Origin: Ureibacillus xyleni
Lineage (GTDB): Bacteria; Bacillota; Bacilli; Bacillales_A; Planococcaceae
Direction of reading: 5' to 3'
Assembly: GCF_900217795.1 (NCBI RefSeq)
Contig: NZ_OBMQ01000001.1
Location: 1 to 64,000 of the forward strand
DNA: 64,000 nt
The position numbers were made by a program, and so were the translations under genes. The first letter of the stretch is position 1; each line of letters begins with the position of its first letter. This document shows positions 62,761 to 64,000 of the stretch, in pieces. A model generated the notes under the pieces. It had not been told where the DNA came from, did no database searches, and saw nothing but the letters and a program-made list of their open reading frames with translations.

Positions 62761-64000
62761 ATGACAAAGTATATTTTTGTAACAGGTGGAGTAGTTTCTT
62801 CACTTGGAAAAGGGATCGTCGCTTCATCTCTAGGACGATTATTAAAAAATCGCGGATTACAAGTAACCATTCAAAAATTTGACCCATATTTAAATATAGA
62901 TCCAGGTACAATGAGTCCATACCAACATGGTGAAGTATTCGTAACCGATGATGGTGCAGAAGCGGACTTAGACTTAGGACATTACGAACGCTTTATTGAT
63001 ATCAACTTAGGGAAACATTCTACTGTAACTTCAGGTCGTGTTTATAAATCTGTTTTAGCAAAAGAACGCCGTGGAGACTATAACGGTAAGACAGTGCAAG
63101 TTATTCCTCATGTGACAAATGAAATTAAAGACCGCATTCAACGTGCAGGCCGTGAAACAAACGCAGATATCGTAATTACAGAAGTCGGCGGTACAGTTGG
63201 GGATATCGAATCTCTTCCATTCCTCGAGGCTATTCGTCAAATGAAATCTGACCTTGGCCACAATAATGTAATGTACGTTCACTGTACTCTAATTCCTTAT
63301 ATTGCAGCAGCTGGTGAATTAAAAACAAAACCAACACAACACTCTGTTAAAGAATTGCGCTCATTAGGTATTCAGCCAAACATTATCGTAGTACGAACAG
63401 AACAACCTGTTTCTCAAGAAATGCGTGAAAAATTAGCTTTATTCTGTGACGTAACGGCTCGTGATATTATTGAATCTCGTGATGCAGAACATTTATATGA
63501 AATTCCATTAAATTTACATGCTCAAGATTTTGATGATATCGTTTTAGATCATTTCCGTATTGAAGCTCCTGAAGCAGACATGTCTGATTGGAAAGAGCTT
63601 GTTCATAAAGTGAAAAACCTACAAAATAAAACTCGTATTGCATTAGTAGGGAAATATGTTGAACTTCAAGATGCTTATATTTCAGTAGTTGAAGCATTAA
63701 AACACGCTGGATATGCTTTTGATTCAGAAATTGAAGTAGATTGGATTAATGCAGAACACGTCAATGCAGAAAATGTAGGCGAATTATTAAAAGATGCAGC
63801 TGGTATTTTAGTTCCTGGTGGTTTCGGAGATCGCGGTATTGAAGGCAAAATTGCGGCAATTCAATATGCTCGTGAAAACGACGTACCTTTCTTAGGAATT
63901 TGTTTAGGAATGCAATTAGCAACTATCGAATTTGCTCGTAACGTTCTAGGACTTGAAGGAGCTCACTCTACTGAATTAAATAAAGAAACACCTTACCCAA
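62761..64000 (+). CDS. pyrG: CTP synthase PyrG (5' part, cut by the window end)
   Basis: Makes CTP from UTP with ATP and glutamine. The visible 413 residues contain the synthetase domain with [46 protein letters not shown] and [11 protein letters not shown], and the start of the glutamine amidotransferase domain: GGFGDRG and the nucleophile region [11 protein letters not shown]. The stop lies outside. AGGAGG is correctly placed before ATG 62761. Confidence 0.97.
   Translation, partial: MTKYIFVTGGVVSSLGKGIVASSLGRLLKNRGLQVTIQKFDPYLNIDPGTMSPYQHGEVFVTDDGAEADLDLGHYERFIDINLGKHSTVTSGRVYKSVLAKERRGDYNGKTVQVIPHVTNEIKDRIQRAGRETNADIVITEVGGTVGDIESLPFLEAIRQMKSDLGHNNVMYVHCTLIPYIAAAGELKTKPTQHSVKELRSLGIQPNIIVVRTEQPVSQEMREKLALFCDVTARDIIESRDAEHLYEIPLNLHAQDFDDIVLDHFRIEAPEADMSDWKELVHKVKNLQNKTRIALVGKYVELQDAYISVVEALKHAGYAFDSEIEVDWINAEHVNAENVGELLKDAAGILVPGGFGDRGIEGKIAAIQYARENDVPFLGICLGMQLATIEFARNVLGLEGAHSTELNKETPYP

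Overview
The window reads as chromosome of a low-GC, endospore-forming member of the Bacillales, most likely Planococcaceae (Lysinibacillus/Solibacillus-like). This is inferred from codon usage, consensus ribosome-binding sites, many GTG/TTG starts, sporulation genes (gerQ, rsfA, a pbpG-like gene) and gene order that follows the Bacillus subtilis ywd, ywf, ywh, ywi and rpoE-pyrG blocks. No prophage, transposase or CRISPR array was found.

Layout. 1-950: end of a tRNA array with nine tRNAs and a terminator. 1.5-2.5 kb: an SDR-type threonine dehydrogenase. 2.5-8.6 kb (minus): a tRNA-Trp T-box controlled trpDCFBA operon without trpE/trpG and with a second, divergent trpB at its end. 8.7-9.3 kb: queT under a preQ1-I riboswitch. 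9.5-12.5 kb: an aromatic amino acid type ABC transporter (SBP, permease, ATPase). 12.7-18.9 kb: a frameshifted NERD gene, ilvA, a YjiH-like membrane protein, bacillithiol genes (yojF-bshB2) and pdxK. 19-24.4 kb: ung and ywd genes, an M20 hydrolase, a chemoreceptor and gerQ. 25-37.5 kb: hemQ, lipL, rsfA, ywfO, tautomerase, ywhD, pbpG, speB, a GTPase, ywiB and argS. 37.6-41.2 kb: a MerR-controlled acyl-CoA ligase/dehydrogenase operon. 41.7-46.1 kb: a flavin-dependent acyl-CoA dehydrogenase-like protein with a two-permease polar amino acid (probably cystine or sulfur compound) ABC transporter. 46.3-49.3 kb: corrinoid uptake/salvage (BtuC, BtuD-CbiZ fusion, adenosyltransferase). 50.3-61.3 kb: fatty/branched acyl-CoA degradation (FadF, thiolase, hydroxyacyl-CoA dehydrogenase, two acyl-CoA dehydrogenases, TetR regulator) and fused isobutyryl-CoA mutase IcmF. 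61.5-64 kb: a small membrane protein, rpoE and the 5' part of pyrG with its leader attenuator.

How it fits together. The corrinoid genes supply adenosylcobalamin, which IcmF needs; IcmF connects isobutyryl-CoA (valine) with butyryl-CoA, which the neighbouring beta-oxidation enzymes can consume, passing electrons through FadF. Palindromes over the fadF promoter and before the thiolase gene suit the TetR regulator of the same cluster; a palindrome inside a 19-bp promoter spacer suits the MerR regulator.

The most unusual signal is a set of four intergenic arrays (13.66, 19.77, 41.24 and 46.13 kb) made of short cores repeated at a 21-bp period with variable filler between. Each array has its own core, but all fit C-W-M-W-T-A-A in the same orientation, and the TAA triplets mostly lie in the reading frame of the upstream gene. 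I know of no description of these and give them as the main candidate for something new. Other points are a probable orphan structured RNA at 30.6 kb, a trpB paralogue with a local deletion, palindromic elements at 18.0 and 56.05 kb, and an inverted-repeat element filling 49.3-49.6 kb.
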